Part shown: piece after piece, positions 8,257-17,838 of the stretch
How the letters are laid out: each line of letters begins with the position of its first letter
How positions within the stretch are numbered: position 1 is the stretch's first letter
Source: Arthrobacter sp. SW1
GTDB taxonomy: Bacteria; Actinomycetota; Actinomycetes; Actinomycetales; Micrococcaceae
Length of the DNA: 64,000 bases
Reading direction: 5' to 3'
Assembly: GCF_001766675.1 (NCBI RefSeq)
Contig: NZ_MJLT01000045.1
Span: 310,001 to 374,000 of the forward strand
Position numbers and translations under genes: made by a program
The notes under the pieces: generated by a model
Database searches by the model: none
Told to the model about the DNA's origin: nothing
Seen by the model: only the letters and a program-made list of their open reading frames with translations

Positions 8257-9207
8257 ATGACGGACATGCCACGGTTTATTCTCGCCCGCGACAGCGCCGT
8301 ACACGGGATGAGCGCCAAGGAACTCGCGCGGCAGGCAAAGGCCGGACTCCTTCACCGGGTCCGGCGCGGGGTCTACGTGGATAGGACGGTGTGGATGGCG
8401 CTTAAGCCCTGGGAACAATACCGGCTCCAGGTAAGTGCGGCGGCTGAGACTTTTGAAAGCCGCACCGTCTTTGCGCGGCAGTCAGCGGCATCAGTGCTTG
8501 GTATCCCGACGGTAGGCAACCATCCGGTGTGCGCGCTGACGTTCCGGAACGACGGCGGCCGATCCAGGGCAGGTGTCGTACGGCACTTCGCCGATCCCGC
8601 CGGCATCGTGATCCGCAGGGTGGACGGCCTGCTGGTCACCGACCGGCTCCGCACTGTCCTGGACCTTGCGGCGTACACGCCGTTCGTCCAAGCGGTTGTG
8701 CCGGTGGACCATGTCCTGAAGCCTGACCGGGAACGCGGATTGCCGGCCATCAGCAAGGAGGAATTGCTTGGCACGGCTGAGGGCCGGTACACAGCGGCGG
8801 CGATGCGCAGGATCCGGGCAGTCGTGGCTTTTGCGGATCCCTTGTCCGGTTCCGCCGGCGAGTCCTACAGCCGGGCACTCATGCATGCCGCCGGATTTGA
8901 ACCGCCCATCCTGCAACAGGAATTCCGGGACCAGCGGGGCCTGATCGGGTACACGGATTTCCATTGGGAAAAGGCACGGATCGTGGGCGAATTCGATGGA
9001 TTCGCGAAGTACCAGAGGGAGGAATACCTCAATGGCATGACGCCTGCCGAAGCCGTGGTCAAGGAGAAAGAGCGGGAGGACAGAATCCGCGCCACCGGAT
9101 GCGGTGTGAGCCGCTGGGTGTGGGGCGATCTGATGGATTTTCCCCGTCTGGAAAAGAAGCTCCTCGCGGCGGGTGTCCCACGAAGAGCTGCGCGCTCCGC
9201 ACGGTGA
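8257..9207 (+). CDS. AbiEi/DUF559-type protein with PD-(D/E)XK-like C-terminus
   Basis: A 316-residue protein of a kind common as orphans in actinobacteria. Residues 1-60 look like the winged-helix region of AbiEi antitoxins (LARQAKAGLLHRVRRGVYVD). The C-terminal half resembles Vsr/DUF559-like nuclease folds: a conserved Glu (GESYSRAL, near residue 201), TDFHW, GEFDGFAKY (near 244) and a closing VSRWVWGDL. No toxin gene is adjacent, so a toxin-antitoxin function is not supported. The ATG is 49 bases after the GAGTTGTCCACATA box; no strong ribosome site is seen. A decayed relative lies at 39910-40592. The true function is unknown. Confidence 0.75.
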   Translation: MTDMPRFILARDSAVHGMSAKELARQAKAGLLHRVRRGVYVDRTVWMALKPWEQYRLQVSAAAETFESRTVFARQSAASVLGIPTVGNHPVCALTFRNDGGRSRAGVVRHFADPAGIVIRRVDGLLVTDRLRTVLDLAAYTPFVQAVVPVDHVLKPDRERGLPAISKEELLGTAEGRYTAAAMRRIRAVVAFADPLSGSAGESYSRALMHAAGFEPPILQQEFRDQRGLIGYTDFHWEKARIVGEFDGFAKYQREEYLNGMTPAEAVVKEKEREDRIRATGCGVSRWVWGDLMDFPRLEKKLLAAGVPRRAARSAR

Positions 9208-9220
9208 ATTCCTTTCCGGA

Positions 9221-9256
9221 TTTCGATACGCTCCGTGCCTGGCGCATGGGGAATTC
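9221..9256. repeat. Palindromic repeat family B, half copy 2
   Basis: This 36-base stretch matches 8078-8113 at 28 positions, including GGCGCA and GGGGAATT. Its CGTGCCTGGCGC (9234-9245) is also the exact reverse complement of 8119-8130, so the AbiEi-type gene is framed by both direct and inverted homology. It seems to be a degraded half of the palindrome. Confidence 0.5.
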
Positions 9257-9358
9257 GGGGGTCGGCAGGAATTGTGGGTAGCGCGGAAGAAAATGCGTGT
9301 CGCTGAAGTTACGGTCCAGGCAGGACCCGGCATGTTCGCCTCGCCGCTTTGTATCGAG

Positions 9359-9371
9359 CACAATAGCTCCA
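9359..9371 (+). promoter_or_regulatory. Probable leaderless promoter of the first LacI gene
   Basis: CACAAT (9359-9364) ends six bases before the ATG at 9371. No ribosome binding site precedes that ATG. The same CACAAT hexamer is the apparent -10 of the arabinose promoters at 10436 and 26998. Confidence 0.4.
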
Positions 9372-10381
9372 TGGCTAAAAGCAACGCCCGGCTTCCCCGG
9401 CTTGAAGATGTGGCCGAGCGCGCAGGGGTCTCCCACCAGACGGTTTCCCGGGTCATCAACAACCACCCCAACGTCAGCAAGCGCACGCGGGAACGGGTGG
9501 AAGCAGCCATCGCCGAGCTCGGTTACCGGCGCAACACAGCCGCCCGCAGCCTGGTCACCCGGCGCTCGCAGACCATCGGTGTCCTGGCCAGTGAACTTTC
9601 CCAGTATGGCCCGGCCAATACCCTGCTGGGCGTCGAGCAGGCCGCGCGGGACGCCGGCTATTTCGTCAGCATTGCGGCCCTGCGGACGGTAAACCGTGAC
9701 GCGATCTTCGACGCCATCCGGCATTTCCTGGACCAGTCGGTGGACGGCATTGTGGTGATCGTGCCGCATGCCGAGACGTTGTCGGCCCTGGCGGAGCAAT
9801 CGCCCGGCGTGCCGATTGTGGCGGTCGGATCCTTGGGGAGCGATACCGTCAGCGGAGCCATGGTGGACCAGAAACGCGGTGCCGAGCTTGCCGTGGCCCA
9901 CCTGATCGAACAGGGGCACAGCAGGATCGGCCACGTTGCGGGCCCGCAGGACTGGATTGACGGCGTTGCCCGTGCCGAAGGCTGGAGCATGGCCTTGCGT
10001 GAGGCCGGCTTGGCCGACGACCTCCTGCTGGTGGGGGACTGGAGCGCCGGCAGTGGGTATGACATCGGCCGCAAGCTCGCTGTGGAACGGACCGCCACCG
10101 CGATTTTCGTGGGAAATGACCAGATGTCCCTTGGCCTGCTCCGGGCCTTCAACGAGGCCGGAGTCCGTGTTCCGGAGGACGTTTCCGTGGTCGGTTTCGA
10201 TGACCAGCCAGAATCCGGATACTTCATCCCGCCGCTCACCACCGTTCGCCAGGATTTTGAGGAACTGGGCAGGCGCTGCATGGACCTGATGCTCGGCGCC
10301 ATTGAAAACGGCGACACCACCTCGACTATCGTGGTGGAGCCGGAATTGGTGGTCCGCCGCAGCACGGCGGCCCCGGCCTAG
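9371..10381 (+). CDS. LacI-family regulator, probable L-arabinose repressor 1
   Basis: A 336-residue LacI regulator. The N-terminus (LEDVAERAGVSHQTVSRVIN) is the helix-turn-helix, followed by the hinge (YRRNTAARSLVTRRSQTIG) and a sugar-binding-protein-like effector domain with the usual FVGNDQMSLGLLRAF and VSVVGFDDQPESGYF segments. ATG 9371 gives a standard LacI N-terminus; longer in-frame starts would add about 66 unrelated residues. It lies just upstream of araBDA. A paralogue at 15412 shares the recognition helix SHQTVSRV almost exactly, so both may bind the TGTTAGCGCTAACA-type operators found at four arabinose promoters. L-arabinose or a phosphorylated intermediate is the likely effector (inference). 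Confidence 0.88.
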   Translation: MAKSNARLPRLEDVAERAGVSHQTVSRVINNHPNVSKRTRERVEAAIAELGYRRNTAARSLVTRRSQTIGVLASELSQYGPANTLLGVEQAARDAGYFVSIAALRTVNRDAIFDAIRHFLDQSVDGIVVIVPHAETLSALAEQSPGVPIVAVGSLGSDTVSGAMVDQKRGAELAVAHLIEQGHSRIGHVAGPQDWIDGVARAEGWSMALREAGLADDLLLVGDWSAGSGYDIGRKLAVERTATAIFVGNDQMSLGLLRAFNEAGVRVPEDVSVVGFDDQPESGYFIPPLTTVRQDFEELGRRCMDLMLGAIENGDTTSTIVVEPELVVRRSTAAPA

Positions 10382-10411
10382 GACGCTCCCCCGAAACTCC
10401 CGGATGGGCAC

Positions 10412-10441
10412 TTGACGAATCATTTTGTTAGCGCTCACAAT
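10412..10441 (+). promoter_or_regulatory. araB promoter with LacI-type operator
   Basis: TTGACG (10412-10417), an 18-base spacer and CACAAT (10436-10441) form a promoter. TGTTAGCGCTCACA (10426-10439), a near-palindromic LacI-type operator, covers the spacer and most of the -10. Repressor binding would block RNA polymerase. Related operators occur at 20624, 26995 and 27118. Confidence 0.75.
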
Positions 10442-10485
10442 GGTGTCAGCCCGCGGAGCAGCGGGCGCATTTCTTGGAGGACTTC

Positions 10486-12243
10486 ATGGACGTCACTGCT
10501 GACGGCAGCGAAAAGTATGTCATCGGGGTGGATTTCGGCACCCTGTCCGGCCGGGCCGTGGTGGTGCGGGTCCGCGACGGCAAAGAGCTCGGCAGCGGGG
10601 TGCTTGATTACCCGCACGCGGTGGTCACCGAGGCGCTTCCCGAGGATGTAGCGGGCGACGGCGCCGGGCGGCTTCCCGGCGAATGGGCGCTGCAGGTGCC
10701 GGACGACTACCGGGAAGTACTCCGCCGCGCTGTACCGGCGGCCGTCGCGGAAGCCGGAATCGATCCGGCCGCCGTCGTCGGAATCGCCACGGACTTCACC
10801 GCCTGCACGATGGTTCCGGTGAAGGCGGACGGCACGCCGCTCAACGAAGTTTCAGGTTTCGCCGGCCGGCCGCACGCTTACGTGAAGCTGTGGCGGCACC
10901 ACGCCGCCCAGGGCCAGGCGGACCGGATCAACAAGCTCGCGGCCGAACGCGGCGAAGACTGGCTGCCGCGCTACGGCGGGCTGATCTCTTCGGAATGGGA
11001 ATTCGCCAAGGGCCTGCAGCTCCTCGAAGAAGACCCGGAAGCTTATGCCGCGATGGACCACTGGGTGGAAGCCGCGGACTGGATCGTCTGGCAGCTGTGC
11101 GGCAATTACGTGCGCAACGCCTGCACCGCCGGCTACAAGGGCATCTACCAGGACGGCCGCTATCCCTCGGAAGATTTCCTGGCCGCCCTGAACCCGGCGT
11201 TCAAGGACTTTGTCAGCAGCAAGCTGGCGCACACCATCGGCCGCCTTGGCGACGCCGCCGGCTACCTGACCGCGGAAGCTGCGGCCTGGACCGGCCTGCC
11301 CGAAGGCATCGCCGTCGCGGTGGGCAACGTGGACGCCCACGTCACCGCCCCGGCTGCCCGTGCCGTGGAGCCTGGGCAGCTGGTGGCCATCATGGGCACC
11401 TCCACCTGCCACGTCATGAACGGAGCCGAACTGCACGAAGTCCCGGGCATGTGCGGCGTGGTGGACGGCGGAATAGTCGACGGACTGTGGGGCTACGAAG
11501 CCGGCCAGAGCGGCGTGGGGGACATCTTCGGCTGGTTCACCAAGCACGGCGTCCCGCCCGAATATCACCAAGCCGCCGGCGCCGCCGGGCTGGGAATCCA
11601 CGAGTACCTCACCTCCCTCGCCTCCCGGCAGGCCATCGGCGAACACGGGCTGATCGCCCTGGACTGGCATTCGGGCAACCGCTCGGTGCTGGTGGACCAC
11701 GAACTTTCCGGCCTGGTGGTGGGGCAGACCCTGGCCACCCGCCCGGAGGACACGTACCGCGCCTTGCTGGAAGCGACGGCCTTCGGCACGCGCACCATCG
11801 TTGACGCCTTCCGCGACTCCGGAGTACCGGTAAAGGAATTCATCGTGGCGGGCGGGCTGCTGAAGAACCCGCTCCTCATGCAGATCTACGCGGACGTCAC
11901 GGGCCTGCAGCTTTCCACCATCGGCTCAACCCAGGGACCGGCGCTCGGCTCGGCTATCCATGCGGCCGTGGCCGCCGGCCGGTACCCGGACATCAGGGCG
12001 GCCGCCGCCGCGATGGGAGCAGAACCCGGCGCCGTATACACGCCCATCCCGGAAAACGTGGCCGCCTACGAGGAACTGTTCCGCGAATACCGCACCCTCC
12101 ACGACTACTTCGGCCGGGGTAGCAACGACGTCATGCACCGGCTCAAGGCCATCCAACGGAAAGCGCGGAAAGCACAGCTCCCCGTCCCGGCGGAGGGGCC
12201 CATCCCGGCGGGCGACCCCGTCCTGGCCGGAGCCGGCGCATGA
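10486..12243 (+). CDS. araB: L-ribulokinase AraB
   Basis: A 585-residue FGGY-family kinase that phosphorylates L-ribulose to L-ribulose 5-phosphate with ATP. The N-terminal VIGVDFGTLSGRAVVVRV is characteristic of AraB, as are EWALQVPDDY, GFAGRPHAYVKLWRHH, the MGTSTCHVMN segment and the C-terminal ATP-binding region FIVAGGLLKNPLLMQIYADV. The ATG at 10486 is preferred because GGAGG ends five bases upstream. It is the first gene of the araB-araD-araA-galM-lacI operon, and its stop overlaps the araD start as ATGA. The upstream operator predicts induction by arabinose. Confidence 0.95.
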   Translation: MDVTADGSEKYVIGVDFGTLSGRAVVVRVRDGKELGSGVLDYPHAVVTEALPEDVAGDGAGRLPGEWALQVPDDYREVLRRAVPAAVAEAGIDPAAVVGIATDFTACTMVPVKADGTPLNEVSGFAGRPHAYVKLWRHHAAQGQADRINKLAAERGEDWLPRYGGLISSEWEFAKGLQLLEEDPEAYAAMDHWVEAADWIVWQLCGNYVRNACTAGYKGIYQDGRYPSEDFLAALNPAFKDFVSSKLAHTIGRLGDAAGYLTAEAAAWTGLPEGIAVAVGNVDAHVTAPAARAVEPGQLVAIMGTSTCHVMNGAELHEVPGMCGVVDGGIVDGLWGYEAGQSGVGDIFGWFTKHGVPPEYHQAAGAAGLGIHEYLTSLASRQAIGEHGLIALDWHSGNRSVLVDHELSGLVVGQTLATRPEDTYRALLEATAFGTRTIVDAFRDSGVPVKEFIVAGGLLKNPLLMQIYADVTGLQLSTIGSTQGPALGSAIHAAVAAGRYPDIRAAAAAMGAEPGAVYTPIPENVAAYEELFREYRTLHDYFGRGSNDVMHRLKAIQRKARKAQLPVPAEGPIPAGDPVLAGAGA

Positions 12244-12932
12244 GCACGCTACTGGAGACCATCGCCGAGGTGCGCCGGGACGTCTGCGCACTGCATGCCG
12301 AACTGACCCGCTACGAGCTGGTGGTGTGGACCGCGGGCAACGTCTCCGCCCGGATTCCCGGCCAAGAGCTGATGGTCATCAAGCCCTCGGGCGTTTCCTA
12401 CGCGGAGCTGACCCCCGAACTCATGGTGGTCACGGACCTCTACGGCACTCCCGTGGATGGCGACGCAACAGGCGAGTGGGGCAACCCGGCGCTGTCGCCG
12501 TCGTCGGACACTGCCGCGCACGCCTACGTCTACCGGAACATGCCGCACGTGGGCGGCGTGGTGCACACGCACTCTACCTACGCCACTGCCTGGGCCGCCC
12601 GCGGCGAGGCGATCCCGTGCGTACTCACCATGATGGGCGACGAATTCGGCGGCTCCATCCCGGTGGGCCCCTTCGCGTTGATCGGCGACGATTCGATCGG
12701 CCGCGGCATCGTGGAGACGCTCACGGCCTCCAACTCCCCGGCGGTCCTCATGCAGAACCACGGACCCTTCACCATCGGCAGGGACGCCCGGGCCGCGGTC
12801 AAGGCCGCCGTGATGTGCGAGGAAGTGGCCCGGACGGTCCACATCTCACGGCAGCTCGGCGAGCCACTGCCCATGGACCAGGCCCAGATCGAATCCCTGT
12901 ATGACCGCTACCAGAACGTGTACGGGCGCTAG
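12240..12932 (+). CDS. araD: L-ribulose-5-phosphate 4-epimerase AraD
   Basis: A 230-residue class II aldolase-family enzyme that epimerises L-ribulose 5-phosphate to D-xylulose 5-phosphate, feeding the pentose phosphate pathway. The phosphate-binding stretch WTAGNVSARIPG and KPSGVSY, the zinc-binding HTHS (GGVVHTHSTYATAWA) and NHGPFTIG are all present. The length is standard. It is translationally coupled to araB by a 4-base ATGA overlap. Confidence 0.95.
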   Translation: MSTLLETIAEVRRDVCALHAELTRYELVVWTAGNVSARIPGQELMVIKPSGVSYAELTPELMVVTDLYGTPVDGDATGEWGNPALSPSSDTAAHAYVYRNMPHVGGVVHTHSTYATAWAARGEAIPCVLTMMGDEFGGSIPVGPFALIGDDSIGRGIVETLTASNSPAVLMQNHGPFTIGRDARAAVKAAVMCEEVARTVHISRQLGEPLPMDQAQIESLYDRYQNVYGR

Positions 12933-12998
12933 CGCCCCGAAGCCCGCTAAGCCCCGAAGCCAGCACCCCGCCGCAACCACAGACTTTCAAGGAGAACC

Positions 12999-14519
12999 AT
13001 GCGCACCGCCAACACCACATCCCTGGACCACTACGAGGTCTGGTTCCTCACGGGCAGCCAGCACCTCTACGGAGAGGACGTCCTGAAGCAGGTTGCCGCG
13101 CAGTCCCGGGAAATTTCGGAGCTCCTTAACGCGTCCGGCGATGTCCCCGTCAAGCTTGTCTGGAAGCCGGTGCTCACGGATGCTGACGCCATCCGCCGCA
13201 CCGCGCTGGAGGCAAACTCGGACGATTCCGTGATCGGCGTGACCGCCTGGATGCACACCTTCAGTCCCGCCAAGATGTGGATCCAGGGCCTGGACCTGCT
13301 CCGGAAGCCGCTCCTGCACCTCCACACCCAGGCCAACCTTGAATTGCCCTGGGCGGACATTGACTTCGACTTCATGAACCTGAACCAGGCCGCACACGGC
13401 GACCGCGAATTCGGCTACATCCAATCCCGGCTGGGCGTACCTCGCAAAACGGTGGTGGGCCACGCCTCCAACCCCGAGGTAGCCCGCCAGCTGGGTGCCT
13501 GGCAGCGCGCCGCGGCCGGCTGGGCCGCCGTCCGGACCCTCAAGCTCACCCGTTTCGGCGACAACATGCGCAACGTCGCGGTCACCGAAGGGGACAAGAC
13601 CGAAGCCGAGCTGCGCTTCGGCGTCTCGGTGAACACCTGGTCCGTCAACGAACTCGCCGACGCGGTGCACGGCGCCGCGGAGTCCGACGTCGACGCCCTG
13701 GTAGCAGAGTACGAGCGCCTGTACGAGGTGGCTCCGGAGCTCCGGCAGGGCGGTGCCCGCCATGAGTCCCTGCGGTACAGCGCCCGGATCGAGCTCGGTC
13801 TGCGCAGCTTCCTCGAAGCCAACGGATCGGCCGCGTTCACTACCTCTTTCGAGGATCTCGGTGACCTGCGCCAGCTTCCCGGCATGGCGGTGCAGCGGCT
13901 CATGGCGGACGGCTACGGATTCGGTGCCGAGGGCGACTGGAAGACGGCCATCCTGGTCCGCGCGGCCAAGGTAATGGGCGGTGGGCTGCCCGGTGGCGCC
14001 TCGCTGATGGAGGACTACACGTACCATCTCACGCCGGGCTCGGAGAAGATCCTGGGCGCCCACATGCTGGAGGTCTGCCCCTCCCTGACGGCGAAGAAGC
14101 CGCGCGTGGAGATCCACCCGCTGGGAATCGGCGGCAAGGAGGACCCCGTCCGCATGGTTTTCGACACCGACGCCGGCCCCGGTGCCGTAGTGGCGCTCTC
14201 GGACATGCGGGACCGCTTCCGACTGGTAGCGAACGCCGTGGACGTGGTTGACCTGGACGAACCGCTGCCCAACCTCCCCGTGGCACGCGCACTCTGGGAG
14301 CCCAAGCCGGACTTTGCCACCTCGGCCGCTGCCTGGCTGACCGCCGGCGCCGCGCATCACACGGTCCTTTCCACCCAGGTGGGCATGGACGTCTTCGAAG
14401 ACTTCGCCGAGATCGCCCGCACCGAACTGCTCACCATCGACGAAGGAACCACCCTCAAGCAGTTCAAGAAGGAACTGGCCTGGAACGCGGCGTACTACAA
14501 GCTGGCCGGCGGATTGTGA
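12999..14519 (+). CDS. araA: L-arabinose isomerase AraA
   Basis: A 506-residue isomerase converting L-arabinose to L-ribulose. The start [20 protein letters not shown] and the hallmark [15 protein letters not shown] identify it, together with [12 protein letters not shown], the GEGDWKTA-like segment [13 protein letters not shown], and [13 protein letters not shown] near the metal-binding site. AAGGAG lies six bases before the ATG. It follows araD after a 66-base gap and overlaps galM by four bases (GTGA). Confidence 0.96.
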   Translation: MRTANTTSLDHYEVWFLTGSQHLYGEDVLKQVAAQSREISELLNASGDVPVKLVWKPVLTDADAIRRTALEANSDDSVIGVTAWMHTFSPAKMWIQGLDLLRKPLLHLHTQANLELPWADIDFDFMNLNQAAHGDREFGYIQSRLGVPRKTVVGHASNPEVARQLGAWQRAAAGWAAVRTLKLTRFGDNMRNVAVTEGDKTEAELRFGVSVNTWSVNELADAVHGAAESDVDALVAEYERLYEVAPELRQGGARHESLRYSARIELGLRSFLEANGSAAFTTSFEDLGDLRQLPGMAVQRLMADGYGFGAEGDWKTAILVRAAKVMGGGLPGGASLMEDYTYHLTPGSEKILGAHMLEVCPSLTAKKPRVEIHPLGIGGKEDPVRMVFDTDAGPGAVVALSDMRDRFRLVANAVDVVDLDEPLPNLPVARALWEPKPDFATSAAAWLTAGAAHHTVLSTQVGMDVFEDFAEIARTELLTIDEGTTLKQFKKELAWNAAYYKLAGGL

Positions 14520-15415
14520 GCGCTGAATTCACGTTGCGCGCGGGCGGCTACTTGGCAGTCGTGACTGCCCGGGCTGCTGCCCTGCGGGTTTTGCAGTTCG
14601 GGGGACGGGACCTTGTGGTCCCGTTCCCCGCCGGCGGGCCCATCCCGGACTTCCGCGGCATTGTGGCCTCTCCGTGGCCCAACCGGATCGCGGACGGTAC
14701 CTACAGTTTCGACGGCGTCGAGTACCGGCTGCCGCTCAACGAAGCGGACCGCGCCTGCGCCCTCCACGGGCTGGTGTTCCCGCTCGATTGGGAAACTGTG
14801 TCCCGCACGGAATCATCCGTGGTGCTGGCCTGTGAGCCGGAGCCGGTTGACGGATACCCGCACCGCCTGCGGATCGAAGCCGGCTACAGCCTGACGCAGG
14901 ACGGCCTGCACTGTACCGTGAGCGCCACAAACCTGGGCGGAACGGCGGCACCCTACGGGGTCTGCCCGCACCCGTACCTGGTGGCCGGCCCCGCCCCGCT
15001 GGACGAATGGATCCTCGAAATCCCCGCGGACAGCTTCCTCGACGTCAGCGCTGACCGGCTCCTTCCCGTGGGCACCCGGCCGGTGGCCGGCCATGCCTTC
15101 GACTTCCGTTCCGCCCGCGCCATCGGCGCCACCCGGATCGACCATGCGTTTACGGACATAGCGTTCGACGACGGCGGCCGCGCGGGAGTGCTGGTCCGGG
15201 ACCCCGGAGGGACCGGCGTCGGGATGTCCTGGGACCGCAGCTGCCGCTGGCTGCAAATCCACACCGCGGACAAACTGCCGCCGGCGGCGGACAGGCTGGG
15301 CCTGGCCGTGGAACCGATGAGCTGCCCGCCGGATGCCTTCAACAGCGGTACGGACCTCGTGCGTCTGGAAGCCGGCGCCACGCATCGTGCCGCATGGACG
15401 ATCTTCGCAGTGTGA
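14516..15415 (+). CDS. Aldose 1-epimerase (GalM-like mutarotase)
   Basis: A 299-residue aldose 1-epimerase-family protein. The pattern [21 protein letters not shown] and the catalytic-region segment [10 protein letters not shown] (conserved His) are typical. In an arabinose operon it would interconvert alpha and beta anomers of arabinose ahead of isomerisation. The GTG start overlaps the araA stop and the downstream regulator start overlaps its own stop, both as GTGA, showing tight coupling. Confidence 0.85.
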   Translation: MSAEFTLRAGGYLAVVTARAAALRVLQFGGRDLVVPFPAGGPIPDFRGIVASPWPNRIADGTYSFDGVEYRLPLNEADRACALHGLVFPLDWETVSRTESSVVLACEPEPVDGYPHRLRIEAGYSLTQDGLHCTVSATNLGGTAAPYGVCPHPYLVAGPAPLDEWILEIPADSFLDVSADRLLPVGTRPVAGHAFDFRSARAIGATRIDHAFTDIAFDDGGRAGVLVRDPGGTGVGMSWDRSCRWLQIHTADKLPPAADRLGLAVEPMSCPPDAFNSGTDLVRLEAGATHRAAWTIFAV

Positions 15416-16446
15416 CCGGACCCGGAATCACACCCTCCGGCCGGATGCCGCGTCCTCCCGTGATGGAGGACGTGGCACGGCTGGCCAGGGTCTCCCATCA
15501 GACGGTTTCCCGGGTACTGAACGCCCATCCCCACGTCAGCGCACGGACGCGCCTGCGCGTGGAACGCGCCATCGCCGACCTTGGTTACCGCCGGAACACT
15601 GCCGCGCGCAGCCTCGTTACCCGCCGCTCACAGGTGATCGGTGTCCTAGGTGCAGGCATGGGCCAGTACGGTCCCGCCCACACCCTTTTGGGCGTTCAAC
15701 ACGCTGCGCGCGGACACGGATATTCCGTGAGCGTGGCCAACCTCAGCAGCGTTACGCCGGCAGGAATCAGGGACGCGCTGGAACACTTCATGGTCCAGTC
15801 CGTGGACGGAATCGTAGTGATCGCGCCGCACCAGGCCATGCTGGCATCGCTACGGGGCCTCGCGGGTTCCACGCCGCTCGTGGCGGTGGGTTTCAGCGCA
15901 GGGGAGCGACTGAGCACTGCGGCCGTGGACCAGCGCGCCGGGGCGGCCCTCGTGGTGCAGCACCTCCTGGACCTGGGCCACCGCACCATCGCGCATGTCT
16001 CCGGGCCGCCGGACTGGATCGATGCCGCTGCCCGTGTTGACGGCTGGCGCAGAACCCTCGAACAGGCCGGGCTCCAAGGCGCTCCGCTGCTCGAAGGAGA
16101 CTGGAGCGCGGGCAGCGGATACAGGGCAGGCCTTGCGCTCGCCGTGGAAGGCACGGCCACCGCGGTGTTCGCTGCCAATGACCAGATGGCCCTCGGCGCG
16201 CTCCGGGCCTTCAAGGAGGCCGGGCTTCGCGTCCCCGAAGACATCAGCGTGGCGGGCTTTGACGACCAGCCCGAGGCCGCCTATGTCATTCCGCCCCTCA
16301 CCACGGTCAAGCACGACTTCGAACTCCTCGGGGCCCGCTGCCTCAGGATGTTGCTTTCGGACATGGAACACGGACCCTCCGGCAGGGCCTCGGTCATCAT
16401 GCCGGAGCTTGTGGTCCGCGGCTCGACGGCGGCCGCCCGGCCCTGA
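15412..16446 (+). CDS. LacI-family regulator, probable L-arabinose repressor 2
   Basis: A 344-residue LacI regulator, last gene of the araB operon and closely similar to the regulator at 9371 along its whole length. Its HTH (MEDVARLARVSHQTVSRVLN), hinge (YRRNTAARSLVTRRSQVIG) and effector domain (AANDQMALGALRAF, GFDDQPEAAYV) align block for block. GTG 15412 is chosen because it repeats the GTGA stop-start overlap seen elsewhere in the operon; ATG 15394 or ATG 15445 are alternatives. Being inside the operon it should repress, it would be autoregulated. Whether the two paralogues form heteromers or sense different ligands cannot be told. Confidence 0.88.
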   Translation: MTGPGITPSGRMPRPPVMEDVARLARVSHQTVSRVLNAHPHVSARTRLRVERAIADLGYRRNTAARSLVTRRSQVIGVLGAGMGQYGPAHTLLGVQHAARGHGYSVSVANLSSVTPAGIRDALEHFMVQSVDGIVVIAPHQAMLASLRGLAGSTPLVAVGFSAGERLSTAAVDQRAGAALVVQHLLDLGHRTIAHVSGPPDWIDAAARVDGWRRTLEQAGLQGAPLLEGDWSAGSGYRAGLALAVEGTATAVFAANDQMALGALRAFKEAGLRVPEDISVAGFDDQPEAAYVIPPLTTVKHDFELLGARCLRMLLSDMEHGPSGRASVIMPELVVRGSTAAARP

Positions 16447-16472
16447 AAGCCCCTCCCGGAGCAAGTCCCAAA

Positions 16473-16520
16473 CCGACGACGGCCCGCACCTTTCGCAGGA
16501 AAGGTGCGGGCCGTCGTCGG
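16473..16520. terminator. Bidirectional terminator between convergent operons
   Basis: A perfect 22-bp stem, arms 16473-16494 and 16499-16520, with a GCAG tetraloop. The GC-rich stem ends in CTTTC/GAAAG near the loop. It separates the araB operon from the converging gguB end, so it can stop transcription from both sides. No long T tract is present. Confidence 0.8.
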
Positions 16521-16537
16521 GTACTTTGCTGTCAGCC

Positions 16538-17833
16538 TCAGCGGCCCACCCCGGGGGCCACGGGATCGGCCGCGCTTACCGCCTCGGGAGCTGGAACCTT
16601 GCCTTCCGCCGCGGGCGGTGCGGTACGGAAAGTGAAGCGCTTGGCGATGGAGGAGCTGCCGCCGGCACGGTTCTTGTTGAAGATGTCGAAGCCGACGGCG
16701 AGCAGCAGGACCAGGCCCTTGATGAGCTGCTGGTAGTCGGTGCCGAGGCCCAGGATGGACATGCCGTTGTTCAGCACGCCCATGATCAGGCCGCCGATCA
16801 TTGCTCCGGCCACCGTGCCGATGCCGCCCTGCACGGCCGCGCCGCCGATGAACGCCGCGGCAATGGAATCGAGCTCGAAGCCGGTACCGCCGGCGGGCTG
16901 GGCCGAGTTGAGGCGGGCCGTGAAGATGAGCCCGGCGAGTGCGGCCAGGACGCCCATGTTCACGAAGAGCCGGAAGGTCACCGCCTTGGTCTTGATCCCG
17001 GAGAGTTGCGCCGCGTGCAGGTTGCCGCCGATCGCGTAGGTGTGCCGTCCGAAGATGCTGTTGTTCATCAGCGCGGAATAGCCGACCACCAAGACCGCCA
17101 GGACTACCAGGACGATCGGGGTGCCGCGATAGCTGGCCAGCAGGAAGGTGATGGCCAGCATGAGCAGGGCGATGAATGCCGTCTTCGTGGCGAACCAGGC
17201 CATGGGCTCGTTTTCCAGGCCGAGCCTGCGGCGGATGCGGCGTTCCTTGACGGACTGGAACAGCAGCGCGGCCGTACCCACCACACCGAGCAGCACGGTG
17301 AGCCATTCCAGCACGGAGGTGCCACCGGAGATGTCGGGGAGGAAGCCGCCGCCGAGTGCGCGCAGTTCGTCCGGGAACGGGGTGATCTGCTGGTTCTTCA
17401 GGGTGATGAGGGTCAGGCCGCGGAAGATCAGCATGCCGGCCAGTGTCACGATGAACGCCGGGATGCCCACGTAGGCGATCCAGTACCCCTGCCAGGCGCC
17501 CACCAGTGCGCCCACCAGGAGACAGGCGGGGATGGCCGCCCACCACGGCCAGCCCCAGTGGACGATCATCACGCCCGCCACCGCACCGATAAAGCCTGCG
17601 ATGGACCCTACGGAGAGGTCGATATGGCCGGCGATGATCACCATCACCATGCCGATGGCCAGGATCAGGATGTAGCTGTTCTGCACCACCAGGTTGGTGA
17701 CGTTCTGGGGCTGGAGCAGGATGCCGTCGGTGAGGATCTGGAACAGCAGCACGATCAGGATCAGGGCGAGGAAAATACCCACCTGGCGGAGGCGGCTTGC
17801 CAGGAAGCCGAGGGATTCCCGTAGTGCGGACAT
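16538..17833 (-). CDS. gguB: Sugar ABC transporter permease, GguB/MmsB type
   Basis: A 431-residue integral membrane permease with about ten hydrophobic segments. Typical features of the ribose/xylose permease family are present: VMVIIAGHIDLSVGSIAGF, GWPWWAAIPACLLVGALVGAWQGY, GIPAFIVTLAGMLIFRG, TYAIGGNLHAAQLSGI and the C-terminal MGVLNNGMSILGLGTDYQQLIKG. It forms the channel of the ChvE-GguA-GguB importer, whose members take up xylose, arabinose, galactose or glucose. The ATG follows the gguA stop by five bases, with AAGGA overlapping that stop. Confidence 0.92.
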   Translation of the reverse strand: MSALRESLGFLASRLRQVGIFLALILIVLLFQILTDGILLQPQNVTNLVVQNSYILILAIGMVMVIIAGHIDLSVGSIAGFIGAVAGVMIVHWGWPWWAAIPACLLVGALVGAWQGYWIAYVGIPAFIVTLAGMLIFRGLTLITLKNQQITPFPDELRALGGGFLPDISGGTSVLEWLTVLLGVVGTAALLFQSVKERRIRRRLGLENEPMAWFATKTAFIALLMLAITFLLASYRGTPIVLVVLAVLVVGYSALMNNSIFGRHTYAIGGNLHAAQLSGIKTKAVTFRLFVNMGVLAALAGLIFTARLNSAQPAGGTGFELDSIAAAFIGGAAVQGGIGTVAGAMIGGLIMGVLNNGMSILGLGTDYQQLIKGLVLLLAVGFDIFNKNRAGGSSSIAKRFTFRTAPPAAEGKVPAPEAVSAADPVAPGVGR

Positions 17834-17838
17834 GGCTG

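Noticed and set aside
8257-9207. Type IV toxin-antitoxin system based on the AbiEi-like domain.
   Set aside because: No AbiEii-type nucleotidyltransferase toxin is encoded next to either AbiEi-like gene; the C-terminal nuclease-like half points to a different, unknown role.
14514-14530. TGTGAGCGCTGAAT at the araA-galM junction resembles the arabinose operator.
   Set aside because: The right half diverges from the consensus, it lies within overlapping coding sequence, and no promoter is visible there.
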